This document shows positions 55,150 to 64,000 of a stretch of 64,000 nt of DNA, piece after piece (the first letter of the stretch is position 1; each line of letters begins with the position of its first letter). The stretch spans positions 62,131,852 to 62,195,851 of the forward strand of contig CM047815.1 of the NCBI GenBank assembly GCA_026214975.1. Reading direction: 5' to 3'. Below the pieces are notes generated by a model. The model was not told the DNA's origin. It worked only from the letters and a program-made list of their open reading frames with translations, and made no database searches. The stretch comes from Gentiana macrophylla (lineage: Eukaryota; Streptophyta; Magnoliopsida; Gentianales; Gentianaceae). A program made the translations under genes and the position numbers.

Positions 55150-57348
55150 TGTTGGGAGTAGCACCCGAAAGACAATTTATGTAATTGTTTTTATAATTAA
55201 TAAATGACAGATTTATTCTCATCTTATTATTTTCTTCGTGCTTATATGTAATACACCGCTGAAAACCCCAAGTCGTATCATATGAGCCATATAACTTAGT
55301 GTGTGTCACACGTGAGGATTAAGTTTATGGTGATACACTTGAACTATTAGTCTGTGGTGAACTTAATCAAAGCATGGGGTCTATTGATTAAACCACCATA
55401 AATGCGCCCAGAACACTTTAAGGTGTGACCGTCTTATCCGGACCATCGATATTGGTTATCTAAGTGGGGTATTTATATGTGATGTAGTCATATAGGACTG
55501 GACCGATTTAATCTACATTTCTCATATAATTCCGTGATTGAGAAATCTTATTAAATCACAAGATGATCATATATGGATTAACCTTAATCCTGAAGTGATA
55601 GCATACTCCTACTTGTTTCAGGATAGGGTTTGATGTGTTCGTTAAGGATCGTTAAGAGGCGTGGTCCGAATCACTTTCACGTTGGCACTATTCTGAAATG
55701 AGTCAGGAGTGTGTCTCACAGATATAGAATCCATTCCTTCCTGTGGGAAGTAGAAAGACAATCCCCTTATTTGTTAATCCTAGAAACTGATCGATCGGCC
55801 GAGTTCGTATTGGTTATGAACTAATTGATCACTAGTGGGTTAATGGTAAATAAGAATAAGATGTAATGAATAAGGTTTTCGGAAATAATCCCGCTTTGTT
55901 ACGGAGAGTCTATGGAGGGTTATTCTGTAAGTAATGATTATATCAATGGACACTTATTGACTCGACTTTCTTAGAATAAGTTATATCAATAATCGATAGA
56001 TGATGAAGACAAATTGTGTCGCCTAATTTATCCGGGCCTATGTCGATCCAGTGATGAACACCTAAAACCCTAATGCCTAAAGAGGGGTTTTATGATTTGC
56101 GGCTGAGTCTAAGAGTTTATCTTAGATTGCCTACGTATCCTGTTATATTCCAGGAATCAAGCCTTACGTAGTTCCTGGAGTGTGGTATTTATAATGACAA
56201 CACATGCCCTAACCCTAATATTAAGTCGGTTTGAGTTAATGTCATATTTACCCTCAATGGGCCTTAACCCTTGCCCAAGTCATCATACTGTTAATGGGCC
56301 TTGACAGCTGGTGCGGGTTCTGTCCTCGATGTCGGCGTAACCAACTTGCGGTACTCGACTCTGGGATCCCTTGTCCTACACTGCTCGGTTGTCGATCATC
56401 GTAGCCCCGAGTCTGGAACTCGACATGCATAACTTGGCATTCATTCGCATTCTGTAGACCAACTGCAAGACGACACGTGGAAGGGTGAAACCCGGTATCG
56501 ACAATAGAGTCTAATTTCGAATTGATGGTGGCGTAATTCCAGAATTAATACGTTGAGTAGAAATGTTCTGTTCAATGAAAGTTTTATTCAATTTATTGTA
56601 GCTATTGGATATAGGTCCATGGTCCCCGGGTTGGCTCCTAACACGCGAGTGTTTTCTCGTTTTGTGGAACCTCGAGAATAAATTAAATAGTTGGTCTATT
56701 TAATGAATATGCGAATATTATTTATTTGGTAAATAATATGTAAAATAGATTAGACATTTTCTATTAATTTTATTTGCAAAAATGGCGCCACACTTTTAGG
56801 AAAACAAATTTTCCTAGATTATGTCACATGTGTAATTAATTATTTATTTATTTGTTAGATAATTAATGGTAAAATAAGAGATTGATTTTTCTAGAATTAT
56901 CTATTATTTTATGGAAAATATCTTTTCTTTATGGATATAGGTAATTGTATTGTGAAAAGTATAACTCTATCTTGACTAGTTATTTTCGTATATAAAGAGA
57001 GTTCCTCCCAACACAATGACAATCACAAATTGGGCCACATACTAATAAAAAGAAGAGAAAATTAGTTTATCATTCTAGCCATTGGGAGAAGAAAAATTAG
57101 GGTTTTTCTTGAGCATATTCGAGGAGCTTCTACTACAAGGATCGACGTCCACCAGTCGTCGCTTGGAGATACAATCCGGAAGATCACGACTTCTCTTTTG
57201 TTGGGTAAATCTTCATCCTTCTTGTAGTTAGATTAATTTATTATGTGAATTAAATCATGGTAGATTTGCATGCAAATTTAATTCGTAGCTTCCGCTGTGC
57301 ATGATCGAGTGTCTCGATCGGTGCTGTGAATCAGATCTGACGATCCAA
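55150..57348 (+). repeat. Copia-4 LTR B, truncated and with nested solo LTR
   Basis: Matches LTR A and C from TGTTGGGAGTAG to GACGATCCAA, then lacks the last 45-50 bp of the LTR. A 503-bp solo LTR plus its 5-bp TSD (56001-56508) is inserted. Net LTR sequence is about 1.69 kb. Confidence 0.9.
56001..56503 (-). repeat. 503-bp solo LTR in LTR B
   Basis: TGATGAAGAC to GGTATCGACA on the plus strand (TG..CA), with a perfect 5-bp TSD ATAGA (55996-56000 and 56504-56508). LTR A and C have the empty site. A TATAAATA box on the minus strand near 56186-56193 suggests that it lies in minus orientation. Family not identified. Confidence 0.9.
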
Positions 57349-57475
57349 AATGTTGTGGTTAAATAGAATAAAGGTGTGGTGCTCTAAAAACAATCATTAC
57401 TGGTCTTTACGGGAGATTGTTAGATGCAGTGCCCGAAAGACAATTGTTGCTTGTCTATACGGGCAAGCGAGAGAT
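57349..57475 (+). other. Copia-4 spacer between LTR B and C
   Basis: 127 bp matching 55014-55149 (ATGTTGTGGTTAAATAGAAT and CCCGAAAGACAATTGTTGCT), i.e. the end of the element's internal region including the PPT. So the unit internal-end plus LTR is present twice, with everything else missing from the second copy. Confidence 0.88.
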
Positions 57476-59206
57476 TGTTGGGAGTAGCCCCCGTAAGACA
57501 ATTTATGTACTTGTTTTAATAATTAATAAATGATAGATTTATTCTCATCTTATTATTTGCTTCGTGCTTATATGTAATACACCGCTGAAAACCCCAAGTC
57601 GTATCATATGAGCCATATAACTTAGTGTGTGTCACACGTGAGGATTAAGTTTATAGTGATACACTTGAACTATTAGTCCGTGGTGAACTTAATCAAAGTA
57701 TGAGGTCTATTGATTAACCACCATTGATACACCCAGAACACTTTAAGGTGTGACCGTCTTATCCGGACCGTCGATATTGGTTATCTAAGCGGGGCATTTA
57801 TATATGATGTTGTCATATAGGACTGGACTGATTTAATCTGCATTTCTCATATAATTCCGTGATTGAGAAATCTTATTAAATCACAAGATGATCATATATG
57901 GATTAACCTTAATCCTGAAGTGATTGCATACTCCTACTTGTTTCAGGATAGGGTTTGATGTGTTCGTTAAGGATCGCTAAGAGGCGCGGTCCGAATCACT
58001 TTCACGTTGGCACTATTCTGGAATGAGTGAGGAGTGTGTGCCTCACAGATATGGAATCCATTCCTTCCTACGGGAAGTAGAAAGACAATCCCTTTATTTG
58101 TTAATCCTAGAAACTGATCGATCGGCCGAGTTCGTATTGGTTATGAACTAATTGATCACCAGTGGGTTAATGGTAAATAAAGATAAGATGTAATGAATAA
58201 GGTTTACGGAAATAATCCCTCTTTGTTACGGATAGTCTATGGAGGGTTATTTTGTATGTAATGATTATATCAATGGACACTTATTGACTCGACTTTCTGA
58301 GAATAAGTTATATCTATAATCGATAGAGTTCACTTTCGGATTGATGGTGGCATAATTCCAGAATTAATAAGTTGAGTAGAAATGTTTTGTTCGATGAATA
58401 TTTTATTCAATTTATTGTAGCTATTGGTTATAGATCCATGGTCCCCGGGTTGGCTCCTAACACGCGAGTGTTTTCTCGTTTTGTGGAACCACGAGAATAA
58501 ATTAAATAGTTGGTCTATTTAATGAATATGCGAATATTTTTTATTTGGTAAATAATATGTAAAATAGAAAAGACATTTTCTATTAATTTTATTGGCAAAA
58601 ATGGAGCCACACTTGTGAGGAAATTAGGAAAAGAAATTTTCCTAGATTATGTCACATGTGTAATTAATTAATTATTTATTTGTTAGATAATTAATGGTAA
58701 ACAAAGAGATTGATTTTATGAGAATTATCTCTTATTTTATGGCAAATATATTTTCTTTATGGATATAGGTAATTGTATTGTGAAAATGATAAGTCTCTCT
58801 TGACTAGATATTTTCCTATATAAAGAGAGTTTCTCCCAACACAAATTGTGCCACATACTAATAAAAAGAAGAGAAAATTTAGTTTCTCGTTCTAGCCATT
58901 AGGAGAAGAAAAACTAGGGTTTTTCTTGAGCATATTCAAGGAGCTTCTACTACGAGGATCGACGTCCACCATTCGTCGTTTGGAGATACAATCCGGAAGA
59001 TCACGGCTTCTCTTATGTTGGGTATATTATCATACTTCTTGTAGTTAGATTAATTTATTATGTGAATTAAAACGTGGTAAAATCGCATGTGAAATTAATT
59101 CATAGCTTCCGCTGTGAATGATCGAGTGTCTCGATCGGTGCTGTGAATCAGATCTGACGATCCAATTATGGATCAGATCCGGATTCGGGTTTCTGTATAT
59201 CCAGCA
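57476..59206 (+). repeat. Copia-4 LTR C (outer 3')
   Basis: 1731 bp, TGTTGGGAGTAGCC to TATATCCAGCA, followed by AAAT and then Copia-3 leader DNA. Confidence 0.92.
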
Positions 59207-59210
59207 AAAT

Positions 59211-59283
59211 GAAGGGTAGAGGGAGGAGGAGGAAGAATCAACAGTGGTGGTTTGGAGGTGGAGGTAGTTGGAGATGAAGACAT
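59211..59283 (-). pseudogene. Copia-3 gag, first codons
   Basis: An ATG on the minus strand at 59283 starts MSSSPTTSTSKPPLLILPPP, a Pro/Ser-rich start typical of copia gag. It is cut by Copia-4 and continues at 47993. The frames do not join perfectly, so at least one base change has happened at the junction. Confidence 0.7.
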
Positions 59284-59390
59284 AATTGGCAGGATTGCGA
59301 CATAATTTTTTTTTTGGAAAAGAAGGAGAAGGGAGTAAGAAGGAACGAGAGGAGAAAGATATTCATATCTTTGGGCGGTTTCAAACTAAG
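59284..59390 (-). other. Copia-3 5' leader
   Basis: T/C-rich leader on the minus strand between PBS and gag start, with an AT-rich run near 59309-59318. Confidence 0.6.
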
Positions 59391-59402
59391 GCTCTGATAC
59401 CA
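59391..59402 (-). other. Copia-3 primer-binding site (tRNA-iMet)
   Basis: Minus strand TGGTATCAGAGC, a perfect complement of initiator tRNA-Met. It marks the 5' end of Copia-3's internal region. Confidence 0.92.
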
Positions 59403-59406
59403 TATT

Positions 59407-59590
59407 TGGAGTAAAATTGAATCATTTTTCATTGATTAATATGGATACAAGGATGTACAAATATATAGTAACGTAATTAATGCTAATGATTACAATTGAT
59501 CACAAAAATCTTCTAGCATCTTCTGGAGGATCGAGCCGAGTCAAGGCTCGCTAATTACTTGTTCCAATAGAAGATCTCTCAGTTCAGCTC
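59407..59590 (-). repeat. Copia-3 5' LTR (outer boundary uncertain)
   Basis: Starts TGGAGTAAAATTGAATCAT on the plus strand just beyond the PBS. The minus-strand 5' terminus of the LTR cannot be placed without the other LTR, which is off the window. Copia elements of this type have short LTRs, so the end is probably within about 100-300 bp. Confidence 0.5.
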
Positions 59591-61535
59591 TACGACTTTG
59601 ATGAAAGGTAACGAGATAATATGAAGAACTGCTACTATTTGTTTAGAGTGGGAAAAAGATGATTAACCGAAGAGATGTCGTGATTTCATACCGTTTTGGG
59701 TAACTACGCCTTTTCAGATAAGCATGTGAAACGGTGCCTAAAAAAGCTAAGACGTTTCGAATTTAAAAAAATGCAAGTTGACTTCTAAAAAGGCAGGCAT
59801 GATTTACGTCAAAACGGTTACACCGTGACCTCTCAGCTTTTCCCACGTCATTTTCAAGCAGACATAACACACGATACATAGCCTATCTTAGGCTTGAGAG
59901 GTAGGCTACATACGAATCATATATGAAGCAAGGTATAGGCCATAAGACCTCTTCATAATATCGTTTCCTCGAATACCATTAATTCACTCGTAATCGATAT
60001 TCATGATCAATATAATAAATTCAGGCGATTGATAAGATCCGGAATTAACAAATGAGGGAACCATCTCTCTGCTTCTTGTGGGAAGGAATGGGCTCCATCT
60101 TTGTCACTTACTTTCCTGGATACCAATCCATGAATGGTTCCAACATTGACGTGATAGGGAAAATTTCTCAAAACTAACTATAACACCATGTCAAACACCA
60201 CCTCTGAGAAGGCACGTGTCGATAAACACATCAAGATTAAGATTAAATACATAAGTGCTGATCTTATAATACAATTAGATTCTCTCATCACATATCAGTA
60301 TATATTGCACCTAAGACGTCCAACAATGACGACCTGGATAAGGTGATCACATTCCAAGTGTTCTGAGAGGCAGGTTTACCAACGAGTATAACTATAAACT
60401 CAACCCCGTGTTCACAACTCTTATGCACTGATTACTATTGTCAAATAATGAAACTTTTGAGATTTTCTGTGATATTCATTTAGAGGCATAGTACTAAATA
60501 AATAGAATGATTGATACGAAATTATATTTTTTGTTAAATAAAAAAATATAATATTGTCTTATCACGAACCACCCGTTACAAAGATTATTGGAAGGATCAA
60601 GGCATTTTCAGAGATGCTTTATGGCGGACACAATTTTCAAGGGACACTCATGATTTTGAGGATGACAGACACTCATGTGAAGGTGATCGCCTTTTTATTT
60701 GAAATTTTGACATGCTTTCGACACTTATTATTTGTTTGGATGATGTAATTCTGTGAGGATTATTTTTGAATTATTACCAGGACTTAGGGTCGTGTACTAT
60801 TTTCGGTATACATGAGTTTTTTCATATTGTGTTTGTCTTGATATAAGTTTTGAGTATGTATGACAATGCCCTGTGAAGCATTTTTTATGATGACCATTAT
60901 ACGGCTTTTACGGCTTGTATTTTTTTATTTAATACTATAAGATAAAAAGTTACCTAAAAAATGACGACTTTTTCCTCCAAAAGTAAAAAAATAAAAATTC
61001 CCTTCAAAAAAGGTAAAGAAATAAAATATGACTTTTAGTGGCCTCAGTCCGGACAAACTACTATGACCGTCGGATTTTATAATGTTATAAATGTCATGCT
61101 TGGGCGATGGTCAACATGGACACAACATGATTATTGCTTCTATAATCATGAAATCTTCATCAACACAACTCTTAGACTATTGGAAAGGTAAAAAGATGCA
61201 AGATGAATTGAACGGAGAAATTTTAAAATACAACCGTTGTAGGAAGATTTTATCAGGTGACATACATTACAACAATTCATTTTTGACCTCTCACACACGA
61301 TAAAAATGTATTATGTAAAAGAGAATAAAAATAAGAGGCTCTAATATGTGACACTTGGTATAACCTTACTACAACCGTTGCACTATAAAATCTCTCGAAC
61401 GTAGACGCCCTATGAATCTTTAGTTTTTGATAGAGCATATGAATGAGAGACATTATGTAAATGAAATTCCTAAATAAAAAAAAACTAAAAAAAAAACTTA
61501 TAAATGAACCAAATATTTAAGGGTTTTTTTCCCGG
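59591..61535. other. AT-rich DNA with no recognised feature
   Basis: Nearly 2 kb on the far side of Copia-3. Open frames are short (60554-60748, 61091-61303) and look random. Some phrases (60060-60420) read like an old LTR but I cannot match it to another copy here. Part of it may be the rest of Copia-3's LTR. Otherwise unknown. Confidence 0.5.
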
Positions 61536-61938
61536 TGCCCACCTCGGTGCATTGACCACCGCGATGAAGAGACGCCGCGATGTAGAGACACCTCGATGAA
61601 GTGATCACCGCGATGCAACGACCACCGTGATGCAGTGACCACCCCCGATGCAGTGACCATCGGGATACAGTGACCATCACTATTTAATGACCATCACGAT
61701 TTAGTGACATGTGACGATGTACAGACACCGCAATGCAGAGACACCGTGATGAAGTGACACCACGATGAAGTGACACCACGATGCAGAGACATCGCGATGT
61801 TATGACGTTTGATGATGTAGAGACACCGCGATGCAGAGACATCACGATGAAGAGACACCGCGATGCAGAGACACCGTGATGCAGAGTCACCGTGATGAAG
61901 TGACACCGCGATACAGAGACACCGTGATGCAGAGATAG
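61536..61938. repeat. 16-bp minisatellite, left block
   Basis: Degenerate tandem repeat, unit about CACCGCGATGCAGAGA (16 bp), with variants CACCCCCGATGCAGTGA (17 bp) and CACCGTGATGAAGTGA. About 25 units. Its reverse strand gives repetitive SLHRGV/SASRCL frames that are not genes. Confidence 0.95.
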
Positions 61939-62603
61939 TGAGGGGTGTAAACGAGTTGAGTCGAACCGAGTATTGCTCTAAACGAGTCGAGTATTTTAAA
62001 ATATTATCGAGTACGAGTTCGAATACGAGTATTTCGAACTCGAGCTCGACCTGAGATTCAAGGAAGTTTTACAAACTCGAGTCGAGCTCGAGTTTTGTTT
62101 CGAGCTTATTGAGTCTAATAGGTTATGAAATATAACTCGAAAATAATTTAATTATCACATGGTAAAAGCAAAAAATGTCATTTTAGATGGTTATTATATG
62201 AATTTTCTTATTAAAGATGCAAAGAATAATTCATTGAGTCCTAAACTAGATTATTAATGCAAAGTATTTGATGGTCAACATGATACAAATGATATAAAAT
62301 CAACGAAAACAATAGAATTTAATATCATAATTACAATCATTACAAATATAAAGATACATAAACATTTTATAATAATATATATGTATGTATATGTGTATAC
62401 ATATTCATATATGCTTATATAAATATATATTCGAGCTTGCTCGCGAGTAGTCGAGTCGAGTATTGTGTTGCTCGAGTATCGAGTGTTTAATCTTCGAGTC
62501 GAGTCGATTTTGAATTCGAGCTGATTTTAACCGAATCGAATCGAGTTTTGACTCGAGTCGATCTCGAGCTACTCATGAGTAGCTCGGCTTGTTTACAGCC
62601 CTA
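61939..62603. mobile_element. hAT-like MITE splitting the minisatellite
   Basis: 665 bp. The left end, TGAGGGGTGTAAACGAG, mirrors the right end, TAGGGCTGTAAACAAG (reverse complement). Subterminal DNA is rich in CGAGT/TCGAG strings and the middle is AT-rich. The flanks AGAGATAG (61931-61938) and AGAGACAC (62604-62611) are a 6 of 8 match, as expected for an 8-bp hAT duplication placed in a repeat array. No transposase. Confidence 0.82.
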
Positions 62604-63111
62604 AGAGACACCGGGATGAAGTGATACCGCGATGAAGTGGCACTGCGATGTAGAGACACCGCGATACAGTGACCACCCTCGATGCAGAGACACTGCGATG
62701 CATTGACCACCCCCGATCCATTGACCATTGCAATGCAGTGGTCACCCCCAATGCAGAGACGCAGCGATGCAGAGACACCGCGATGCAAAGACACTACGAT
62801 GCATTCACCACCGCGATGCAGTGACCACCATCATGCATTCACCACCGCGATTCATTGACCATCGCGATGAATTGACCTCCACGATGCAATGACCATCCCG
62901 ATGCAGTGACCACATCCGATGCAGTGACTCGCGATGCATTGACCACCCCCGATCCATTGACCACCGTGATGCAGTGGTCACCCCAATGCGAAGACACCGC
63001 GATACAGTGACCATCCCCGATGCAGAGACACCGCAATGAATTGACACCGCGATGTACTAACAACAGCGATGCAGTGACACCGCGATGCATTGAACACTCC
63101 CGATACATCGC
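62604..63111. repeat. 16-bp minisatellite, right block
   Basis: Continues the same unit (CACCGCGATGCAGTGAC and variants, about 30 units). It ends near ACATCGCAGTGTCTC. Confidence 0.95.
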
Positions 63112-63589
63112 AGTGTCTCTTTAGCGTCCAGAAAAAAAAGAAAAAAAAAACTTCTTTAGTGTCCAAAAAAAATTAGCGTCCAAAAAAAACCAGCTCTGGT
63201 TTTTTTTAATTAATTAGGGGTAGTTTTGTCTAGTTACTAATTTTATGTCCTTATAACCAATTAATCTTTTAAGTGTGTCTGAAGTGCCTAATTAATTACC
63301 CAAACTAGTCCTTATAAACAAATACCCATAATTTAATTTATTGACGTCAGTTTTTATGTTTTGACTCATAATTAGATGAATAAAATTGAATAAGCAAACC
63401 TATGAGTGATGAGAAAAAAGGACAATTTTTTACCTCTATGTCAAAAATCCTGCTGCAGCACATGGTATTAACACGGTTATACCAAGCAGAATTCTTTTTA
63501 ATCACTCATTTATTGAAATACCTTTGATTTGTAATTAAGGACTTTTGAGTCTTTTTGGCAATCACCTTAAAAAAACGCGTACTGATGGA
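63112..63589. other. AT-rich spacer upstream of a promoter
   Basis: Begins with three TAGCGTCCA/TAGTGTCCA strings, each followed by an A run (63133-63188). The rest is AT-rich with no ORF. It may hold distal promoter sequence of the gene to the right. Confidence 0.5.
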
Positions 63590-63777
63590 GCGGTGGGCCA
63601 CTACCCCAGTCATATAGCCAACTTTGTGTGCTTATAAAAATCCCGAGATTACATAATCCGACTTCATATTATATCTTTCCCAAACCCTAGGGGCATCTGC
63701 GAAATTTGCGACTTTTACTCTCTCAAAATTCGTCTTTTCACGATCTAATCATTTTGTTTTCACAGTTGATCAACCGC
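63590..63777 (+). promoter_or_regulatory. Housekeeping-type promoter and 5' UTR
   Basis: In order: a site II motif TGGGCC (63594-63599), TATAAAA (63633-63639) and a telo-box AAACCCTAG (63682-63690) about 45 bp downstream of the TATA box, so in or near the transcript start. A T/C-rich leader follows. Site II plus telo-box is the known signature of plant genes for ribosomal proteins and other parts of the translation apparatus, and also of some snoRNA genes. Not nested in any transposon. Confidence 0.75.
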
Positions 63778-63810
63778 ATGCGGATCAAGGCAATCAGGAG
63801 TAGTAACTGA
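63778..63810 (+). CDS. Short upstream ORF (10 codons)
   Basis: ATG at 63778, MRIKAIRSSN, stop TGA at 63808-63810. The stop overlaps the next ATG (63810-63812) as TGATG, an arrangement that permits reinitiation. It lies in the leader of the gene at the right edge. Could also be untranslated. Confidence 0.4.
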   Translation: MRIKAIRSSN

Positions 63811-64000
63811 TGTTTCATCTGCGTTTATTGGTAAGTTAATCCTTCTTTTCATTTCCTTAAGATCTAAGGTGTCATTTTTGACAAAGTTATTGTTGTTTAT
63901 AGTAGATTTATGTTTTCTAGGTGATCTTTATCGTATCGCAGTTGGCATCCATTAGAGTTAAGGATTATAATATTGGAGGACTAGTTTAAATTTATTATTT
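63810..64000 (+). CDS. 5' end of a gene continuing past the window, with an intron
   Basis: The ATG at 63810 opens seven codons (MFHLRLL), then a strong 5' splice site GTAAGT at 63831. A likely T-rich 3' splice site, TTTTCTAG, ends at 63920, giving a 90-bp intron. Spliced that way the frame goes on for 22 codons and stops TAA at 63987-63989, so this would be a 29-residue peptide. A different acceptor, or an intron in the 5' UTR with the main start further right, is at least as likely. The product is not recognised. Confidence 0.35.

Larger units (their letters stand above)
47994..59206 (+). mobile_element. Copia-4, plus-strand copia element with an extra LTR
   Basis: LTR A (47994-49736), PBS, degraded internal region, LTR B (55150 to about 57348), a 127-bp spacer and LTR C (57476-59206). 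It is inserted in the Copia-3 gag. The left TSD is GAAGG (47989-47993). GAAGG also occurs at the right but 4 bp beyond the LTR end (59211-59215), so the right junction has small changes. Pol is heavily decayed, with RNase H remnants before the PPT. It is probably a Tork/TAR-type element, judging by LTR and PPT style; low certainty on lineage. Confidence 0.88.

Noticed and set aside
61536..63111. CRISPR-like array
   Set aside because: No constant repeat alternating with unique spacers. It is a plain degenerate minisatellite in plant DNA.
61498..63166. Several minus-strand frames of 60-90 codons rich in SLHRG and SASRC
   Set aside because: They are translations of the 16-bp minisatellite; the repeat keeps frames open by chance.

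Overview
This is plant nuclear DNA, almost certainly from a eudicot. It is a retrotransposon graveyard with one probable host-gene promoter at the far right edge. I see no bacterial, organellar or viral replicon and no intact host gene. Nearly all coding potential belongs to transposable elements, and most of it is broken by stops and frameshifts. The order of insertion can be read from target-site duplications (TSDs) and from reading frames that resume on the far side of each insertion.

Nest, from outside in. (0) Copia-3 is minus strand; its 5' LTR is near 59.4 kb and it runs left out of the window. Its integrase and RT remnants resemble the Ale/Retrofit type. (1) Copia-3 was hit by Copia-4 (47994-59206, plus, in gag), by a solo LTR (42772-44708, in RT) and by Copia-2 (SIRE-like, minus, 5' end at 42659, in RT). 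(2) Copia-2 was hit in its 5' LTR by a CACTA transposon (36676-42621) and in pol by Copia-1 (SIRE-like, minus, right end at 32483, left end off the window). (3) Copia-1 was hit in its 5' LTR by an Athila-type Gypsy array (17425-31624, TSD CAAAG) and in RT by a full-length LINE (5089-11830, 17-bp TSD). (3b) The CACTA element carries a Stowaway MITE and a plus-strand solo LTR related to Copia-1. Copia-4 carries a 503-bp solo LTR and a small tRNA-like insertion.

Main points. The Athila insertion is LTR-internal-LTR-internal-LTR between one pair of TSDs. Both internal units have gag joined directly to the RNase H tail/integrase, with protease, RT and most of RNase H missing. The CACTA element has no transposase that I can see, but it holds sense-strand pieces of host genes with working-looking splice sites: ascorbate peroxidase exons, a nucleoside diphosphate kinase piece and a glycine-rich/zinc-knuckle piece. 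The LINE carries ORF1 (DUF4283 plus knuckle), endonuclease, RT, zf-RVT and RNase H, and its 3' region has two matching stem-loops.

Right edge. From 59.6 to 61.5 kb I recognise nothing. From 61.5 to 63.1 kb lies a 16-bp minisatellite split by a hAT-like MITE. From 63.59 kb a site II motif, TATA box, telo-box, short upstream ORF and 5' splice site look like the start of a housekeeping (translation-type) gene that continues past the window.
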